Positions 6,381 through 7,921 of a DNA stretch of 7,921 nucleotides are shown here, piece after piece. Both the position numbers and the translations under genes were made by a program. Under the pieces are notes generated by a model. It saw nothing but the letters and a program-made list of their open reading frames with translations, had not been told where the DNA came from and ran no database searches. The first letter of the stretch is position 1; each line of letters opens with the position of its first letter. This stretch comes from Spirochaetaceae bacterium (GTDB lineage Bacteria; Spirochaetota; Spirochaetia; JABEVK01). The stretch covers positions 1 through 7,921 of the forward strand of contig JAHFSN010000076.1 of the NCBI GenBank assembly GCA_023265735.1. The letters are read 5' to 3'.

Positions 6381-6402
6381 GGCCGTCCCCGGAGGGACGG
6401 CC
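6381..6402 (-). repeat. Strong hairpin between permease and chemoreceptor genes
   Basis: GGCCGTCCC (6381-6389) and GGGACGGCC (6394-6402) are perfect 9-base arms around a four-base loop. It starts nine bases after the permease stop. On the minus strand the following bases are CAACTTACAC and on the plus strand AAAGGAAATT, so neither strand has a proper T-tract. It is better read as an mRNA-stabilising or processing hairpin, or a leaky terminator, that lowers receptor expression relative to the transporter. Confidence 0.75.
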
Positions 6403-6410
6403 AAAGGAAA

Positions 6411-7598
6411 TTAGCGGCGCACCTTTCGGGTGGCCACATCGAAGATGACCGCCAGGGCCAAGACGGCTCCGCGCACGACATACTGCAGGGACTCATCGAC
6501 ACCCATGAGGTTCATGCCATTCCGCAGCGACATGTACACGAGGGCGCCCACCATGGAGCCGGTGATCTTTCCCACGCCGCCCGCCGCCGAGACGCCGCCG
6601 ATGTAGGCAGCGGCAATGGCATCGAGCTCAAACAGGGTACCGCCCGTGGGTCCCGCCGACTGAAGCCGTGAGGAGAACAAGATGCCAGCGACGGCCGAGA
6701 GGAAGCCCATGGAACCGAAAGTCAAAAGAGTGATCTTGCTGACGCTGATACCCGACAGTTCGGCGGCTTCCGGGTTTCCTCCCACGGCGTACACGTGCCG
6801 CCCCAGGGCCGTCTGTCGGCTGACCCAGTCGTAGAATCCGACGACCACGAGCATGATGACCACGGTCCAGCCCATGCCGTTGTAGCCCGCCAATTTCCAG
6901 GTAATGAATCCCACAGCCACCGAAATCAGGACAAGCTTCAAGACCAGCATGTCGACGGGGATCACCTCGAACTGGTACTTCATCTTCTGCTTCCGGGCCC
7001 TCAGGTCGGCAATGATGAACCAAATAATGGCAATCAGGCCCAGGAAGAGCGTGACCTTGTGCAGACCGGGGAGGAAGGCACTATCGTCGGGGAAGACATC
7101 GGGGATGCTACCGTTTCCGAGGGCCACGAAGGTGGGGTCGGAGATATTGATGGTCCCCGTTCCCGTCGTCGAAAGAAGGAGCAGACCACGGTAAATCAAC
7201 CACCCGGCGAGGGAGGCCACGAAGGACGGAATGCCCAGTTTGGCCACCGGGAGGGCGGTCAACAGGCCGGCAATGATCCCGAGGAGCAGCACGACGGGGA
7301 TGACAACGTAGAACGGCCAGTGCAGAATGCTCAAGCCGATGGCGGCCACGGCCCCCAGAAAGCCGGCCAAAAAGCCGACCGAAAGGTCGATATGGCGGAT
7401 GACGATGACGAGGGTCATTCCCACCGCCAGGACGGCAATGTATCCGGTCTGGTTCATGAGGTCCGCGAGGTTGCGGGACGACAAAAACAGACCGTTTGTG
7501 GCAATCGTGAAGATGGTCATGATCACGGCCAGCGCGATGAACATTCCGTAGTCGCGGATGTTCTTGTTCAATGCTCTCTGCAAGTCTTTGGCGGTCAC
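6411..7598 (-). CDS. Sugar ABC transporter permease, GguB/multiple-monosaccharide (XylH-like) type
   Basis: This is an inner-membrane permease (395 residues) of the BPD_transp_2 family. It starts at GTG (7596-7598), supported by AAGGAGA at 7606-7612 seven bases upstream. Membrane segments begin at about residue 18 (YGMFIALAVIMTIFTIA). The family hallmark appears as RHIDLSVG (68-75), with arginine where glycine is common (GHIDLSVG or GGIDLSVG). The ATPase-docking loop GGNPEAAELSGIS is at about 272-285. A central basic loop (LRARKQKMKY) corresponds to QARKKKAQYK in the window's XylH. The opening and overall wording resemble GguB, partner of GguA and ChvE, which import several monosaccharides such as galactose, arabinose and xylose. 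It lies 28 bp after the ATPase gene and upstream of the chemoreceptor, so the three probably form one transcript. Substrate cannot be fixed from sequence, and XylH-like is an equally fair description. Confidence 0.9.
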   Translation of the reverse strand: MTAKDLQRALNKNIRDYGMFIALAVIMTIFTIATNGLFLSSRNLADLMNQTGYIAVLAVGMTLVIVIRHIDLSVGFLAGFLGAVAAIGLSILHWPFYVVIPVVLLLGIIAGLLTALPVAKLGIPSFVASLAGWLIYRGLLLLSTTGTGTINISDPTFVALGNGSIPDVFPDDSAFLPGLHKVTLFLGLIAIIWFIIADLRARKQKMKYQFEVIPVDMLVLKLVLISVAVGFITWKLAGYNGMGWTVVIMLVVVGFYDWVSRQTALGRHVYAVGGNPEAAELSGISVSKITLLTFGSMGFLSAVAGILFSSRLQSAGPTGGTLFELDAIAAAYIGGVSAAGGVGKITGSMVGALVYMSLRNGMNLMGVDESLQYVVRGAVLALAVIFDVATRKVRR

Positions 7599-7605
7599 GG
7601 GAGGG

Positions 7606-7612
7606 TCTCCTT
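7606..7612 (-). promoter_or_regulatory. Ribosome binding site deciding the GTG start of the second permease
   Basis: On the minus strand AAGGAGA lies seven bases before GTG (7598-7596). This is a strong Shine-Dalgarno match at good spacing, and the N-terminal sequence that results fits the family's usual short cytoplasmic start. Confidence 0.8.
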
Positions 7613-7626
7613 GGTTGAATTGTGGG

Positions 7627-7921
7627 TCATAGGGTAGCCAGCTGCATGATCTTCTCTTGGTCGGCCTCGGCTCGGCTCAGTTCGCCGGTGATGCGCCCGG
7701 CCGACACGACGTAGATCCGGTCACTCATGCCGAGAACTTCCGGAAGTTCCGAGGAGATCATGATGATGCTCATGCCCTGTTCCACCAAACGATTCATGAT
7801 GGTGTAGATTTCGTACTTGGCGCCGACGTCGATACCGCGGGTCGGTTCGTCCAGAATAAGGATTCGTGGCTCCACGAAGAGCCACTTGGCGATCGAGACC
7901 TTCTGCTGATTTCCGCCGGAG
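7627..7921 (-). CDS. Sugar ABC transporter ATP-binding protein, C-terminal fragment; 5' end outside the window
   Basis: These are the last 97 residues of a two-domain sugar-import ATPase (GguA/XylG/RbsA family), continuing beyond the right edge. The frame is open to 7920, so a GTG at 7875 is not the start. The fragment begins inside the signature motif of the second ATPase domain (SGGNQQKVSIAKWL), followed by Walker B LILDEPTRGIDVGAKYEIY with the usual glutamate. The H-loop region of this family is seen as MIISSEL-type wording (SIIMISSELPEVLGMSDR). It is clearly paralogous to the same region of XylG in this window. It pairs with the permease 28 bp downstream. A binding-protein gene probably lies upstream of it outside the window (inference from the usual operon order). 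Confidence 0.93.
   Translation of the reverse strand, partial: SGGNQQKVSIAKWLFVEPRILILDEPTRGIDVGAKYEIYTIMNRLVEQGMSIIMISSELPEVLGMSDRIYVVSAGRITGELSRAEADQEKIMQLATL

Noticed and set aside
6795..7637. Plus-strand open frame of 280 codons opposite the second permease
   Set aside because: It is a hydrophilic shadow with no domain, while the opposite strand encodes a clear multi-spanning permease with a ribosome binding site.
1..7921. CRISPR array, tRNA or rRNA gene, insertion sequence, phage or integrase genes
   Set aside because: No regularly spaced repeats, cloverleaf-like segments, transposase or integrase motifs, or terminal inverted repeats with target duplications were seen.

Overview
The window is GC-rich bacterial DNA. 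It carries two sugar ABC transporter loci arranged tail to tail, with a chemoreceptor gene between them. Marks of a Gram-negative-type bacterium with sigma-54 and chemotaxis are a bacterial enhancer-binding protein (bEBP) fragment, a near-consensus -24/-12 promoter and a methyl-accepting chemotaxis protein (MCP). The MCP signalling tip (wording such as NLLAMNAAIEAAHAGEAGKGF) and a lipoprotein-type sugar-binding protein resemble what is common in spirochaetes. That assignment is a tentative impression; other GC-rich, chemotactic, sigma-54-bearing phyla are not excluded.

Left part (1-660): the 3' end of a sigma-54 activator gene (end of the AAA+ domain plus a Fis-type helix-turn-helix), then a 225-bp intergenic region. 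That region holds a hairpin over the stop codon, an ACC triplet run, two inverted repeats that could be activator sites, a partial duplicate of the promoter's -24 half, and a sigma-54 promoter (TTGGCATG-N4-TTGCT) about 30 bp before the next gene.

Centre left (661-4551, plus strand): xylF-xylG-xylH, a complete D-xylose-type transporter. The binding protein is a predicted lipoprotein, the ATPase has two nucleotide-binding domains, and there is one permease. A perfect hairpin plus T-tract lies between xylF and xylG and probably lets only part of the transcription continue. xylG starts at a TTG codon, and xylH is translationally close-coupled. A strong bidirectional terminator (4582-4614) ends this operon and the converging one.

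Right part (4634-7921, minus strand): transcribed right to left are the C-terminal end of a second sugar ABC ATPase (cut by the window edge), its permease of the GguB/multiple-monosaccharide type, and an MCP. A strong hairpin without a T-tract sits between permease and MCP. The order suggests that uptake of a sugar and chemotaxis toward it are co-expressed.

Working model (inference): a sugar-responsive bEBP, encoded next door, switches on xylFGH through sigma-54 RNA polymerase. The opposing operon handles a related sugar and makes a receptor that may sense it directly or through a binding protein. All components belong to known families. The less usual aspects are the sigma-54 control of a xylose transporter and the receptor within a sugar-import operon.
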